Shown in pieces: positions 21,780 to 32,839 of a stretch of 64,000 nucleotides of DNA (positions are counted from its first letter, which is position 1; each line of letters starts with the position of its first letter). The notes beneath the pieces were generated by a model, which saw only the letters and a program-made list of their open reading frames with translations, was not told the DNA's origin and did no database searches. The translations under genes were made by a program, and so were the position numbers. The stretch is taken from positions 7,436,144 through 7,500,143 of the forward strand of contig JAJHZJ010000496.1 of assembly GCA_023548195.1 (NCBI GenBank). The letters run 5' to 3'. This stretch comes from Bettongia penicillata ogilbyi (lineage: Eukaryota > Chordata > Mammalia > Diprotodontia > Potoroidae).

Positions 21780-22150
21780 ACCTTTTTTTTCCCCTTCCCT
21801 TAAAGAGAGAGCTAGAGTGTCAATAGATTTCAGAATCCTCATTATTCCCCACACAAAATTAGGACTGATTTGAAGTAAGATCTAGATTTAACCAGATTTC
21901 TGAATATGCATTTGCCCTACATAATTATTCAGGGTTGGAGAAGGCTAAAGCTCATCTTGATGAAATGTGTCCCTCACTCCTCTTTGCTCTGCATGATTTT
22001 CTACTTTACTTCAATTTGATGTTACTGATTTTGTAGTTTTCACATTAACAATAACGGTAAACCTGATTCTGCCAATAAGAAGGATGGAATCATTTCACTC
22101 TGTGAAACATGGAACTGTATTAACACTTTCAGTGATCTAAATTAACCGTC
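21780..22150. other. No recognised feature
   Basis: No gene or nameable repeat. Confidence 0.3.
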
Positions 22151-22265
22151 TCCTCTCATACACTGAATTATTATTAATTATTAACACATTAATTATTATA
22201 TTATATTATATATTAACATATTAATTATTAATACTTAACATATTAATCATGCAACAATATTTTAT
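22150..22265. repeat. AT-rich (TTAATTA)n low-complexity
   Basis: Runs of ATTAATTATTA and TATATTATAT almost devoid of G. Confidence 0.85.
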
Positions 22266-22541
22266 TGATTTTTTACATCAATGACTCTTGCCAATGAATT
22301 CATCTCTCTCCTACAAAAAAGCTTTTCTGGTAATAAATAAATGTGGTTTAAGCAAAGCAACCTCATATGTTGTTGATGCCTGACAACATATGTGTCATTC
22401 CATGGCTATAATTCACAGAGGTAGAAGACTTGTTTCATGAAACATGGCTCTTCTAAAGCCACAACTGGTCACTGCACTGATTGAATTACTAGTTTCTTTC
22501 AGTGTTGTTTCCCTTTATATTAGTATAAGCATAGTATATAC

Positions 22542-22755
22542 CAGGGGTTTTTAACCTATTTTTAGACTGAGTACAGTTTTGGCAGTCTAATGAAGTTTGT
22601 CAGACTCATGCTTGTTAATAACTGAAGGAACTGCTGAATTTCAGTTAGAGGTTAATGAAAATAAACATCTATTTTTCCCCATTCAAGTTCATAGACATCT
22701 GAGATTTATTCACAGTCTTTTTGGGGGATTGTGGACCACACATTAAGAAACTTTG
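22542..22755 (+). mobile_element. hAT-like MITE (probable)
   Basis: Starts CAGGGGTTTTTAACCTATTT and has TTTGGCAGTCTAATGAAG, AAGTTCATAGACATCTGAG, TGTGGACCACACATTAAGAA. This is the layout of non-autonomous hAT elements with CAGGGGTTCTTAACC ends. The right end is degraded and no 8-bp TSD is visible. Confidence 0.5.
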
Positions 22756-23274
22756 TTGTACTCTTTCCTGTAGTTCAGTAACAAGCCTCCCCAAATTTCT
22801 CTCATTTCTTCTTATTTATCATGTCTTATAGTGCCCAATAAGATTACATTCATTAAAATAATTCAACCCAATCAAAAGTTAAAGGGGTTAGGATTCTGCA
22901 ACAAATGAGCTGTTCCTGGCATAGTCAACATTCACACGAGAAGTCACTAAAATAATACACATTGGAATGATATGGATTGAGTTCTGGTTTTAACCCAGAG
23001 ACTGCTACTGAGACTCCCAACCCTTCTAGGTATCACATCACAATAATTCTCTACTTGGGGGCTGGGACAGCCTTAGGCCTCATAATAGGCCAAGGACTAG
23101 GGACCATCCCTCTCTATAAATTTTGATCCAAATCAACTGCTTGAGATTCAGAAAGACCAAGTGCCTTACTGCTGGTCACTTACCTAGTGAATGGTCTTCA
23201 ACGATATTTTAATCCAGGTTTTCCTGACCTCAAATGTGCCACTTTTAAGCTCTATACCATGGAAGGGAGGGGGG

Positions 23275-23291
23275 AAGATAAAGAGAGAGAC

Positions 23292-23357
<66 letters not shown>

Positions 23358-23388
23358 AGAGAGAGAGAGAGAGACTGAGAGAGAGAGA
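23275..23388. repeat. (GA)n microsatellite
   Basis: About 110 bases of GA repeats with a few CA and GG interruptions. All open frames over it are artefacts of the repeat. Confidence 0.95.
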
Positions 23389-23764
23389 GTTGGAAAATGG
23401 ATTGGTTTATTTTCATTAACCTTCTACCTCCCTTATTGGTGTGACTTTTCCCCTTTGAGGTATCCCCATCATCCCATCTCAATGCCCCCAAATCTGCTCA
23501 TGCTATGCCTTTCGTAGTTAAGGTCACTTGCAGATATTACCCTCAATCCAGATCTTTTTTTTTTTCCTATTCTCCCCTACCCCATTAAAATTACTTGTGT
23601 TCTATTCTCTTACTGATCATTTTGTATAATTAGATGTTATTAGTTTAGAATTTTCATGTTAGTGGATTTTACTGGCTTAAGATAGAATCCTTCACAAGTA
23701 ACATCTGCATTGTAACAGCATCCCTAACCCAAAGGAATAATGCAAATACAGCTGCGTATAGTGG
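23388..23764. other. No recognised feature
   Basis: No gene or nameable repeat apart from a T-run near 23557. Confidence 0.3.
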
Positions 23765-23889
23765 AGAGTGCTGATCTTGGAATGCTGAGATATCTTCATT
23801 TGCATCCTGACTCTGATAACCAATCAGGATGTGACATTTAGAAAGGCATTTTAACTTATTTGAACCTCAGTTTCCTCATTTGTAAAATT
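23765..23889 (+). mobile_element. MIR SINE, partial
   Basis: GGATGTGACATTTAGAAAGG, TATTTGAACCTCAGTTTCCT and CATTTGTAAAATTA mark the MIR middle. The tRNA head is poorly preserved. Confidence 0.5.
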
Positions 23890-24870
23890 ACAGAAGTTTT
23901 GAGTTGCAAATGTCCTCAGCAGTCTTCCATTCCAACTCATACTTGAGAAAGGATGCTGCTACAATACACCTGATAAATTGTATTGTAAGGCTCTTTTTGA
24001 AGGTTCTAATGATGGGGGAACACAGCATCTCTCTCCCAGAAAAGATAATTAGACTTTACACACTTTGTTAGAACATTTATCCTGATATCCAACCTAAATT
24101 TCCTTCATTTTAACTTCTATCCATTACTCCTGATTATACACTCTGGCACCAAGTAGAAGATACCTAATCTCTTCCACACAATAGTCCTTCAAATACTTGA
24201 GAACAGTTATTGGCTAATCCAGCCCACACCCTGCCCTGAGTCTCTTTTTGTGTGGACAAAATACCTCTTGTTTTTTTCAATAAATCCTCATATAACATAT
24301 ACTTCAGATCTCAAGGCATCCTTTTTGTTCTTTGAATGTGTTTCAGTTATCAATGCCCTGTGGCATCCAATATAGAACACAATAGTCTAGTCCAAATATG
24401 CCCTGATCAAGGTAGAGGACAGTAAGAGAATTATTTTTGAAATGTTGTGTTGAGATAATCATCCTCTAAATCCCCTCCAGACCCCTTATAAGAAAAGCAT
24501 TGTCAAACTATGGCAGCCTCTCAGATCTTGTACTAGTTCAGGTGATTTTGAGAATCCAAGTATAAGACCTTACATTATCCCTATTGAATTTCATCTTAGA
24601 TTCAACTCAATATCCCAACTTTTCTACATGTTCTAGAGCCTATCTTTGTCACCCAGTGTGTTAGCTGTCACTCCCAGCTTTGTGTTATGTACAGATCTGA
24701 TAGGTATGTTGCATGGACCTTTACCCAATTCAATGATCAAATGAATATTAAACAGCCCAGGGCCAGGCACAGTTTCTTGGGAGCACTCCATTGTCAAGCT
24801 CCCTCCACAGTGACACTGAGTCAGACAAGGTGGAAAGAAGGGTGTCTGAGGTTTACCTCTTACCCCTTCA
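23890..24870 (-). mobile_element. CR1/L3-like LINE, long 3' part
   Basis: Nearly 1 kb of antisense CR1-superfamily text: a CTTCCATTCCAACTCA start, ACACTTTGTTAGAACATTTA, a TGCCCTGATCAAGGTAGAGGAC-like block (24396-24420), TTTGTCACCCAGTGTGTTAG, CAATGATCAAATGAATATTA, ACAGCCCAGGGCCAGGCAC and GGGAGCACTCCATTG. No open reading frame remains; the 115-codon frame at 24633-24980 is incidental. Confidence 0.6.
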
Positions 24871-24989
24871 TATCTAAACCAGCTGACTGGGCATTTCTTT
24901 GGTGGGCAAGAGTAGGAAAGGAAACCAAGTGAGACACACAAAGAAGCACTCTTTACTAGACAAAAACAATATAGAATCAAGTACTGTAA

Positions 24990-25235
24990 TTTAATTCAGT
25001 AATTTTTCAGTTGTGTCATGATCTTATTCAGGGTTTTCTTGTCAAAGATACTAGAGGGGTTTTGCCATTTCCTTCTCCAGCTCATTTTATAGATGAGAAA
25101 ACTGAGGCAAATAGGGTTAAGTGACTTATCTAGGGTCACACAGCTAATAAGTGTCAGAGGTTGGATTTGAATTCAGGTCTTTATGCCTCCAGGCCCAGCA
25201 TTCTAAACACTTTGCCATGTAGCTGCTTCTGAGAA
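24990..25235 (-). mobile_element. RTE-tailed tRNA SINE
   Basis: Well preserved: TTTTCAGTTGTGTCATGATC, TTGCCATTTCCTTCTCCAGC, GATGAGAAAACTGAGGC, GGTCACACAGCTAATAAGTG, TTGGATTTGAATTCAGGTC, ending TTTGCCATGTAGCTGC. Confidence 0.8.
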
Positions 25236-25329
25236 TTATAATAAGCTAATTTATTATTCTGTTGTCAAAACTCCATCTTGGAAAATGTGTTGAATAAATA
25301 TGCATGACATGCATGTACAAGGGCTGCTC

Positions 25330-25625
25330 CAATTTACAAGGCCCTAGACATCTTAGGTAAAAGTTTGAAGCTGGATTTGAACTCAGGTTTTCCTGACTCC
25401 AGGTCCCACTAAAGACCATTATTTCATGGGAACCTTCATAACAACTCTGTGAGATAAGAACTAAAATTTTTATGCTATTTTTTCAAGTGAAAAAATTGAA
25501 TCTTAGGATAAATTAAAAAGCTTGACCAAGGTCACACAAACAAGGGCCTAAAGTGGAGTTTAAAACTAGGGCCTCTTGCTTCCACATCTGATCCTCTCTC
25601 CAGTATACCATGATACCATTACTTA
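25330..25625 (-). mobile_element. Two MIR-like SINE fragments
   Basis: First, GCTGGATTTGAACTCAGG with TCCTGACTCCAGGTCCC (about 25365-25410). Then a longer antisense MIR (about 25420-25625) with CATAACAACTCTGTGAGAT, GACCAAGGTCACACAAACA and a decayed head. Confidence 0.55.
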
Positions 25626-25629
25626 TGGA

Positions 25630-26550
25630 GACTATTACACATGCTTATTCCTTAAAATCAACTTATCATAAGGTTCTTGTGTCTAATTTTTGTACTCTAT
25701 AAGTGTTATTAAAACACCAACTTCAGATGCATTCAATCGTAGTTTGTCATATTTTCTAACGTTTTCCTTTCCCTAAAGAAGTGGGTCTCAACCCATGTTT
25801 GGAAGAGTCAGGAGCCTTCCCTATTTTACAGAGACTTCCAGGAGGACAGCAATTAATGGTGGGACCATTGAGTAAATGAGTGAGAATGGAACCGCTGATC
25901 TGATGACCTCAGCTTGCCTTTGGTTGTCCTTCAGCCTAATAGATTTTGTACGTGTATTGAGTTGGGACCAAGTATGTTGAGCAAAAAATTTAATATTTCT
26001 CCTCTCTTAGCTTGATATTATGGCTAATTGCTGTTGGTATCCATCTTATCAATAAAATAAAAATCAAATGTTCTAGCCTCCCTGTGGAATTATGTCACCA
26101 ACAGCATTTGGACATTTATTAATATTATGTCCATCTGCCAGTAAAAAAAAAAGAATCTAAACAGCTAATTATGTGCTTTATATCTGATAGTTTGCATGTA
26201 AATAAAATCAAGGGAAGGCATGACTATGCTACAAATACTGTTTAAAATCATCATCATTGTTCATTATACACATGGTGTATGTCCTCTGCTCTGTAGGGTT
26301 ATTTGAGGGAGCAGGAGAAATGTATAGAAAAGACAGAAATGGGATAATTTTAGGGATTTCCATACTATTCATATGTAAATGAACACTATTTTGAAAAAGG
26401 TTATCCTAGGTGCATTTCTATGTCATGAAAAATGAAGTCAATTTTGTTGTGAAAATAGGAATATTTCACAGGAGCACATGATGAGTTAGAGTGCTGGTCC
26501 CCTCATCTGCTTGTGTCTTTACCTTTAAGGTTACCATCTACCTATTCTCT
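25630..26550. other. No recognised feature
   Basis: AT-rich; no gene or nameable repeat. Confidence 0.35.
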
Positions 26551-26554
26551 CTCT

Positions 26555-26915
26555 CCCTCTCCCTCGCTCTCTCTTTCCATAAATAGACATAGTGAAGATT
26601 TGAGATTTATATATACACATACTATATAAGTATAGATATACTTAATATTGTGTACATGGAGATATTGTGTACATAAGTAGACATAAAGAAGATTATATAT
26701 TCATGATTTTATATTATTATAGAATATGAACAATATAAATTTACATTAATACACACATATAATGTATAACAATATATAAGACCTACAATTATTTGTATGT
26801 ATACATATACATATATGTGTGTATATATGTGTGTGCATATACATATACATATGCATATACATCCACATATATACATACACATATACTTATATATGTGTGT
26901 ATATATATATAAATA
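26555..26915. repeat. CT-rich then TA/CA low-complexity tract
   Basis: CTCTCTCCCTCTCCCTCGCTC is followed by irregular TATATACACATA-type sequence to about 26910. Confidence 0.7.
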
Positions 26916-26954
26916 AAATCTTCTTTATGTATATTTAGGTGCATATTATCTCCC

Positions 26955-27075
26955 TTACTAGAATACAAGCTCCTTTAGGTGAGGAACTGTTTTTGCTTTT
27001 CTTTGTTTCCCCAGTACTTAGCACCGTGCATAGACACACTCAAGATTAAATGCTTAGTGATTGCATGCTAATGTC
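26955..27075 (+). mobile_element. L2 3'-end fragment
   Basis: CTAGAATACAAGCTCCTTTA, GAGGAACTGTTTTTGCTTT, CCCCAGTACTTAGCACCGTG and TTAAATGCTTAGTGATTG follow the L2 terminal order. Confidence 0.55.
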
Positions 27076-27444
27076 AGGTACCTGTTTCACAGCAAGGACA
27101 GTCCCTAGATGCCCCCACCTAGTCTCCTGACCATGCTCACTACCATGATCCAGTTGCTTTGTTCTCTCTTCTGGGTTTCTCTTACTACTATTTTCTCTAG
27201 GGGCAATATAGCAATTAACGCATCATTACCTTTAAAGCTATGCTTCCTCTAAGGCCTCTGGTTGTATACATTTGATATCAATAATTCTCTGCCTCAACAG
27301 TAAAGGAAGGTAATTGTGTTTTGCAAGATGAATCTTTTGATGGGGCTTTTAGGCTAATTTCTGGTGATATTTTGGGATACAGTGACTTTCATATCTTGGA
27401 ATATACTCTATGAGGTATCAGTCAACTTCCTGCTTTGTCCCACT

Positions 27445-27660
27445 GGGTTGTAGGATCATAGATGCATAGAGGTAGAAGACACTTTTGATATCATTTTTTC
27501 CAAAATCTTCATTTTACAAATAAGGAAGCACAGGCTCAGAAGGGTTAAATTTTAAACCACTTACACAGCATCATTGCACGAATTGTAGGTGTCACAGGCA
27601 AAGTCGAGCCCAAATCTTCCTCATTTTAAGTTCAGCACACTAACCACTATGAAACACTCT
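27445..27660 (-). mobile_element. MIR-like SINE
   Basis: TAGGATCATAGATGCATAGA, TTCATTTTACAAATAAGGAA, CTTACACAGCATCATTG and AACCACTATGAAAC form a decayed antisense SINE. Confidence 0.5.
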
Positions 27661-27699
27661 CTCATCACCAGTAGGCCCTTTCATTTGCTTTTCATTCCA

Positions 27700-27880
27700 T
27701 GACCTATTACAGAGTACCTATAATGTGCCAGACAATGTTCTAGGTGGTAGGATAAGGTACCATCATATATGAGGTACATTCCTTTTCCTCAGGGAGCATA
27801 CAGTATAGGAAAGGGTGGGGTGAGACAATTACATAAATAGCTATAGAACAAGATGAGTCTGATAAATGAAAAATGAGTTC
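27700..27880 (-). mobile_element. L2 LINE fragment
   Basis: Antisense L2: CCTATAATGTGCCAGACAAT, GTTCTAGGTGGTAGGATAAG, CCTCAGGGAGCATACAGTAT, GACAATTACATAAATAGC. Confidence 0.6.
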
Positions 27881-27978
27881 TCTTTCTTATCTGAAAATAT
27901 GCATGAAATTCTATGTTTTTGAAGGACTTTCAATATTTTATTGATGACCCTTCAATTTTCCAGATGATTTTATTGGTG

Positions 27979-27981
<3 letters not shown>

Positions 27982-28064
<83 letters not shown>

Positions 28065-28135
28065 GTACACACACATATATATGTATATATATACATATAT
28101 ATATAAAATATGTTTGTGTGTGTACATACACACAT
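27982..28135. repeat. Composite (CT)n-(TA)n-(CA/TG)n microsatellite
   Basis: About 40 bases of CT, then about 34 of TA, then mixed TATATG/CACACA. Overlapping open frames on both strands are repeat artefacts. Confidence 0.95.
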
Positions 28136-28164
28136 CCCTTCCCACAACTTTCCAATGAGTCATT

Positions 28165-30735
28165 CCTCATTAAAAAAAATTGTAGGTAAAAATCAGTTTA
28201 GTGAAACCAAGTAGCACAAAGGTATTTAACAATATAAGCAAATTGTATATCATCAGTCCTTCTCCTTAGCTATAAAGCAAAGAAGTTGTATTTTTCTCAG
28301 CTCTTATCCCAGGCAAAGCTTGCTCGTTATAATTAAAAGACATTTGGTTTCATTTTATTTTGTAGTCATTGTAAATATTGTTTTCTTGATTCAGCATCAG
28401 TTCATAAACTTTCCATACTCCTCTTAATTCATCATTTCTTACTCAATAGTGATATTTTGTTATATTAATATACTACAATTTCCTTGGTCTTTCCCCAACT
28501 AATGGTTATCTATGTAAAATAAGCAGGAGAAGGAAATGGCAGACTACTGTAGTATCTTTGCCAAGAAAGTCCCAAATGGAGTCATGAAGAGTTGAACACA
28601 GCTAAAAAGATACAACAACAGCAACTTTATTTCCCGTTGTCTCCAACAACAAAACAAATGTTACTATGAATATTATAGTATATACGGGATTATTCTTTTG
28701 GTCTTCGAACTTCTTGAGGTAGTAGAATTCCTTGATCTGGACATTTTAGACAACATTTTTGCATAATTACAAGTTTCTTTTCAGAACAGTTGAATCTGTT
28801 CACTGCTCCAGTAACAGTGTAGTAGCATGCTTGGCTTTCCATAGTTCATCCAACAGTTATTATTTCTATGTTTCTAATGTATTACAAAAGGAAGTATAAT
28901 TGGAGATGTTTGGGTTTGCATTTTTCTTGTTGTTAAGCATTTGGAACAAATTTCCGTACAGTTGCTGACAGTGGCAACTCTTTTGAAAGTTGTTAATTCA
29001 TGTCATTTGACAATTTATCTAGTGGGTAATGTCTTTTGTTTTCACATATTTTCATGAAATCTCTATATATTTTACATATGAAATCCTTATTAGAGATATT
29101 TATACAAAGATCTTTTTCTTTTAATTCCCCAATTCACTCCCCTTCTTATCCTGGTTGCACTGATTTTGTTGTGTGTGCAGGTTGCATTGATTTCTATGTG
29201 TGTGCATATTAACTTTCCAATTTCATGTAATTAAAATTATCTATTTGATCTTTTGTGATGTTTTCTATGACTTTTGGTTATGAATGTTTCTCTGTCCATG
29301 ATTATGAAAGTTATCCCCTCCACCATCCTTTTTAAATGGTCACCTTTTATATTGAGGTAACAGGTGCATTGTGAATTTGTTGTGGTAAATGTGGGAGAGT
29401 TCCTTGTCTTAATCGAGCTTTGTCAAATTGGTTTCCCACTTTCCTATTAATTCTTGTCAACTAGGGAGTTCTCCCCCCAGTAACTTATGCTTCAGCCTTA
29501 TTGAATTATGGGTTCAGTGGCTTGAAAATTGTGCATATTAAAATTATTTACTTTTCTATTTTTAATCAGTGTCCAATAGTTTTGATAATTATGACTTCAT
29601 GGCACAAACTGTTTTCTGGAAATTACACTCCCCATTGATATTTTTAATTATTTCCTTTAAAATACTAAATATCTTGTTCATCCCAATAAACTTTGCTGTT
29701 ATTTTGTCTACTTCTATAAAAAGACCCTCATGATAGTTTAATTAGAAGAGCATTAAATAGGCAAAATCATTTACATGGTATATACATTTATATTTTATTG
29801 CTGTGATGACCAAGAGAAAAGAGAATCCCAACCATATTATGGTACTTTATATAACTTTAGAGGGTTTTTTTTATAAAAATACGCTGTATGTCTTTTGTAG
29901 GTCTTGAATATGGCTTCATTGATTTGCTATTAGATTCTTCGAGTATTTTATAGTTATAACAAGACATCCCTTTCTATAATTTCCTCCTGGATTTATTGTT
30001 TCTATGTAGAAATGTTAGTGATTTTTATGTATCCTATGTTAGTAAAGTTCAGTAAGTTTTTTTCCACCTTTTTGCTTATTCTCAGCAATTTTCTAAGCAA
30101 ACCATTTTCAAATAGGTATAGTTTGCTTCCTTTTTGTCAATTTTTTTGTCTCTTTATCTTCTCGAAATCACTAGCACTTCTAGAAATTTAGTGAAATAAT
30201 AGTGAATGAGCACAGCTTTATTGCTTTAGATTTGTGCTGATTAGTAGAGTTTCCAATTATTTCCCATTTCAAATAATGAAATAATTCCAATTTGCAGTTT
30301 TAGATATTCATCATATTAAGAAATAGCTCTTTTCTATTTGTCTTTATTTGTATTTTTTTTAGCATAAATAAGTTCTGTCCCTTGCCAAAGTGAGTTGTAT
30401 TTTGCATCTTTTTATATAATTATGTGATTGGTGAGGGGTTTGTTTTTAATATTTATAATTATGTTTATTATTTTCCTAGTTAGAATCATTTTTCTTTGCA
30501 TCCTGGTATAAATCCAACTCAATATTATAAATAAATTTTTAGAAATATTGCTATAGAGTTTTGTTTTTATCTTTTGCAAAGATTGTATTTAAATGTTTGT
30601 ATCAATATTCATTACTGATAGTGCTCTATAGTTGCTTTATCCATTCCTTATTTAGGTGATAAAATTAGAATTATTTCATCAAAGATGTTTGGTAGAGTTT
30701 TCTTTTCTTTCTTAATCTTGAAGAACAGTTTATTT
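28165..30735 (-). mobile_element. Old L1, 3' half, antisense
   Basis: About 2.5 kb of T-rich text in the order of an antisense L1 3' UTR and ORF2: CAGCATCAGTTCATAAACTT, GAACAGTTGAATCTGTTCAC (the 'ccaccaacagtgt' region follows), CATATTTTCATGAAATCTC, TTTTCTATGACTTTTGGTTA, CTTCTATAAAAAGACCC, and TTGTATCAATATTCATTACTG with GATAGTGCTCTATAGTTG near its right edge (reverse-transcriptase region, antisense). Every frame is broken. A SINE tail interrupts it at 28520-28625. Confidence 0.6.
28520..28625 (+). mobile_element. RTE-tailed SINE, 3' tail only
   Basis: AAGCAGGAGAAGGAAATGGC, GTATCTTTGCCAAGAAAGTC, CCAAATGGAGTCATGAAGAG, ending AACAACAGCAAC. It is the sense version of the tail seen in the other RTE-type SINEs, without the tRNA head. 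Confidence 0.75.
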
Positions 30736-30739
30736 TAAT

Positions 30740-30900
30740 TGGGCATCGTGGTTCCATGGCTATAATCTTGTACACTGAGGAGGCTGAGGCTTGTGGACTG
30801 CTTGGGCTTAGGAGTTCTGAGCTATAGTAAATATAGTAAGTAGTAAATCAATGAAATGTCCACATGACCTTTGGCAACAAGACAAAACAAATGAACAAAA
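30740..30900 (+). mobile_element. 7SL-derived Alu-like monomer (S domain missing)
   Basis: Starts GGGCATCGTGGTTCCATGGC, continues GAGGAGGCTGAGGC, GACTGCTTGGGCTTAGGAG and TTCTGAGCTATAGT. These correspond in order to the 5' Alu domain of 7SL RNA (GGAGGCTGAGGC … GAGTTCTGGGCTGTAGT). It then jumps to AAGTAGTAAATC … CCACATGACCTTTGGCAACA-AGAC, matching the 7SL 3' end (CAGTAGTGGGATC … CCAGCCTGGGCAACATAGCGAGAC). About 150 bases of S domain are absent. An A-rich tail (AAAACAAATGAACAAAA) follows. The layout parallels Alu and B1 monomers. Confidence 0.7.
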
Positions 30901-30901
30901 C

Positions 30902-31095
30902 TGAGTTCATATCTGACTTCAGACACTTACTAGATGGGCAAAACAACTTCTGTTTGCTTCAGTTTTTTCTTCTGTAAAATGGGGTAATAATAGCAACTAC
31001 CTCTCAGTACCTATCAGTTGTGAGGGTCCAATGTGATAATATGCGCAAAGCACATAGTAGATGGTATATAAATAATAGGTATTATTATGAAACTC
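30902..31095 (+). mobile_element. tRNA SINE body lacking its head
   Basis: Begins at the B-box region (GAGTTCATATCTGACTTCAG ACACTTACTAG), then TTCTTCTGTAAAATGGGG, TAATAATAGCAACTACC, GTGATAATATGCGCAAAGC and ACATAGTAGATGGTATATAA with a TATTATTA end. The tRNA head is replaced on the left by the 7SL-derived monomer. Confidence 0.65.
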
Positions 31096-31275
31096 TATCT
31101 CCTATCTCTGTGTTCTTACACTACATGTCTCCAATGACTGGAATGCCCTTGCCTTTCCCTTCTGTCTCTCAAAATCCCTTATTTTCTTTAAGACTAAAAT
31201 TAAGCACTACAGACTATATGGTTTACTTCACGCTCATCCTATCTGCCAGCATCCTCTCAAGTTAATGATAATAGC
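31096..31275 (+). mobile_element. L2 LINE fragment
   Basis: TCCAATGACTGGAATGCCCTTG and CTAAAATTAAGCACTACAG recall the L2 'ctgcctggaatgcccttccc … ctcaagtgccac' stretch. Confidence 0.5.
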
Positions 31276-31284
31276 AACCACCAT

Positions 31285-31515
31285 AATTTTGTTCAGTCAT
31301 TTTAGTTGTGTCCAATTCTTTGTGACCCCATTTGGGGTTTTCTTGGCTAGTGATCGGTCATTTACTCCTTCAGCACACTTTATGAATGAGGAAAGTAGAG
31401 TTAAGTGATTTACCCATGCTCACACTGTTAGTAGGTGTCTGAGATCATATTTGAGCTCATGAAAATGAGTCTAACCTTACTTCAGACCTGGCCATGTGGC
31501 CACCTAGCTGCACAA
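31285..31515 (-). mobile_element. RTE-tailed tRNA SINE
   Basis: GTTCAGTCATTTTAGTTGTG, TCCAATTCTTTGTGACCCCA, TTTGGGGTTTTCTTGGC, GTTAAGTGATTTACCC, GTTAGTAGGTGTCTGAG, ending GGCCACCTAGCTGC. Confidence 0.8.
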
Positions 31516-31519
31516 CCAC

Positions 31520-31788
31520 AATAATAGCTAGCACTTATATACATCTTTTAAGATTGGCAAAGAGCATTACAAATATTGTCTCACTTTATCCTCACAACAA
31601 CCCTGGGTGTTAAGTGCAATTATGATATATTTTTTTTTTACAGACAATGAAACTGAGGCAGACAGACATTGTGACTTTCCCAGGGTCACATAACTAGTAA
31701 GTATCTAGTGCTAGGTTTGAACTGAGGCCTTCCTGACTGCAGGGCCAGAGTTCTACCCACTAGGTAGTGGTCATCTAGCTGCCCTGTA
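31520..31788 (-). mobile_element. MIR/CORE SINE
   Basis: Nearly complete antisense copy: AATAGCTAGCACTTATATAC, GCAAAGAGCATTACAAATAT, TCCTCACAACAACCCTGGG, ATGAAACTGAGGCAGACAG, GGTCACATAACTAGTAAG, GGTTTGAACTGAGGCCTTCC, ending GGTCATCTAGCTGCCC. Confidence 0.8.
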
Positions 31789-31794
31789 TCTGCT

Positions 31795-32695
31795 TTGTCG
31801 GTGCATATCTGTGCATGTTGTCTCCTTTTTTGGAATAGAAATGTCTTGATGTCAGGGGATATTTTTTTTTGCTTTTCTTTGTCTTCCCAGATAAAGACAA
31901 GACAATTTTAATTCTATACTTTGGGGATAAGACAAACATTATAGCCTCTCTTGAGTAAGTATATAGTGACTTAGAAAGAGTCCTGTAGTTGGTACAATTA
32001 GGACAAACCACTGTTTTTACAGCTGGAAGCCAAGAGAATGAGTTCCCAGTGGATTTAAGAGAGATCCGCGTCTTTTCCACACTTGAGAACAATAAAAAAA
32101 TGCTCCTTTCCACATTAATTATTGAACAGTAGGCTAAGATACCCCAATGGGACATGACAAATCAGGCATCCCTATTGATGTCAAACCAATATCAATGTGT
32201 GAGGTCATGTTGTATGTTCACCTCTGCTCAGTCAAAAAACTCCGTATATCTTTTCATCTTTTGCCAGTGTCAGGAGACTATAGTGTTGATGTTATCCCAA
32301 AAGCATCTAAATGAACCTCTCTGAAACTAAGAGCTTGATTCATGGTGATCATATTAGACTTGGAAGTGTCTTGTGATCCAATTTGAGAGTAGCATCTCTT
32401 GAATTCACCTTTGACCAAAGGAATTATTCATTAGTTTTATAAAACATAGACTAAATGAAAGGTAGGTATCTTTTTATTTACCCTGAAACTGACCTTAGTT
32501 TTCCAGAAATATACTGACTTCTCTGAGTGTGTTGATGATATTAAATTTCTATAATTCTATTTAAGCACATAAAAAATCTCCAAATTAAACTTTACATCCC
32601 TGTAAAAAAGGATCTCTGTGGACTTTTGTCCTTGTTTCTTGATCACTATAAAATGTAAGATAATATTAGTTGTGAAAAATAATTTCAGCAAGAAG
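31795..32695. other. No recognised feature
   Basis: Single-copy-looking sequence. The 126-codon minus-strand frame at 31775-32155 shows no motif and partly covers a SINE, so it is rejected as a gene. Confidence 0.4.
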
Positions 32696-32699
32696 AAAT

Positions 32700-32749
32700 T
32701 TCCACTAAACTTTCTCTCTCTCTTTTTCTCTCTCTCTTTCTCTCTCTCC

Positions 32750-32800
<51 letters not shown>
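32700..32800. repeat. Composite (CT)n-(TA)n microsatellite
   Basis: CT-rich run with T interruptions, then about 46 bases of TA. Confidence 0.95.
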
Positions 32801-32802
<2 letters not shown>

Positions 32803-32839
32803 TATCTATATCCGTATTTTATATGTATTTATTTGTATT

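Noticed and set aside
23191..23517. 108-codon frame rich in Glu/Arg
   Set aside because: Product of the (GA)n microsatellite.
24633..24980. 115-codon minus-strand frame
   Set aside because: Falls on antisense CR1/L3 sequence and a following SINE edge, with no domain.
24990..25235. Bovine contamination, suggested by Bov-tA-like tail
   Set aside because: The body is a marsupial-type tRNA SINE and the match is limited to the RTE-derived tail.
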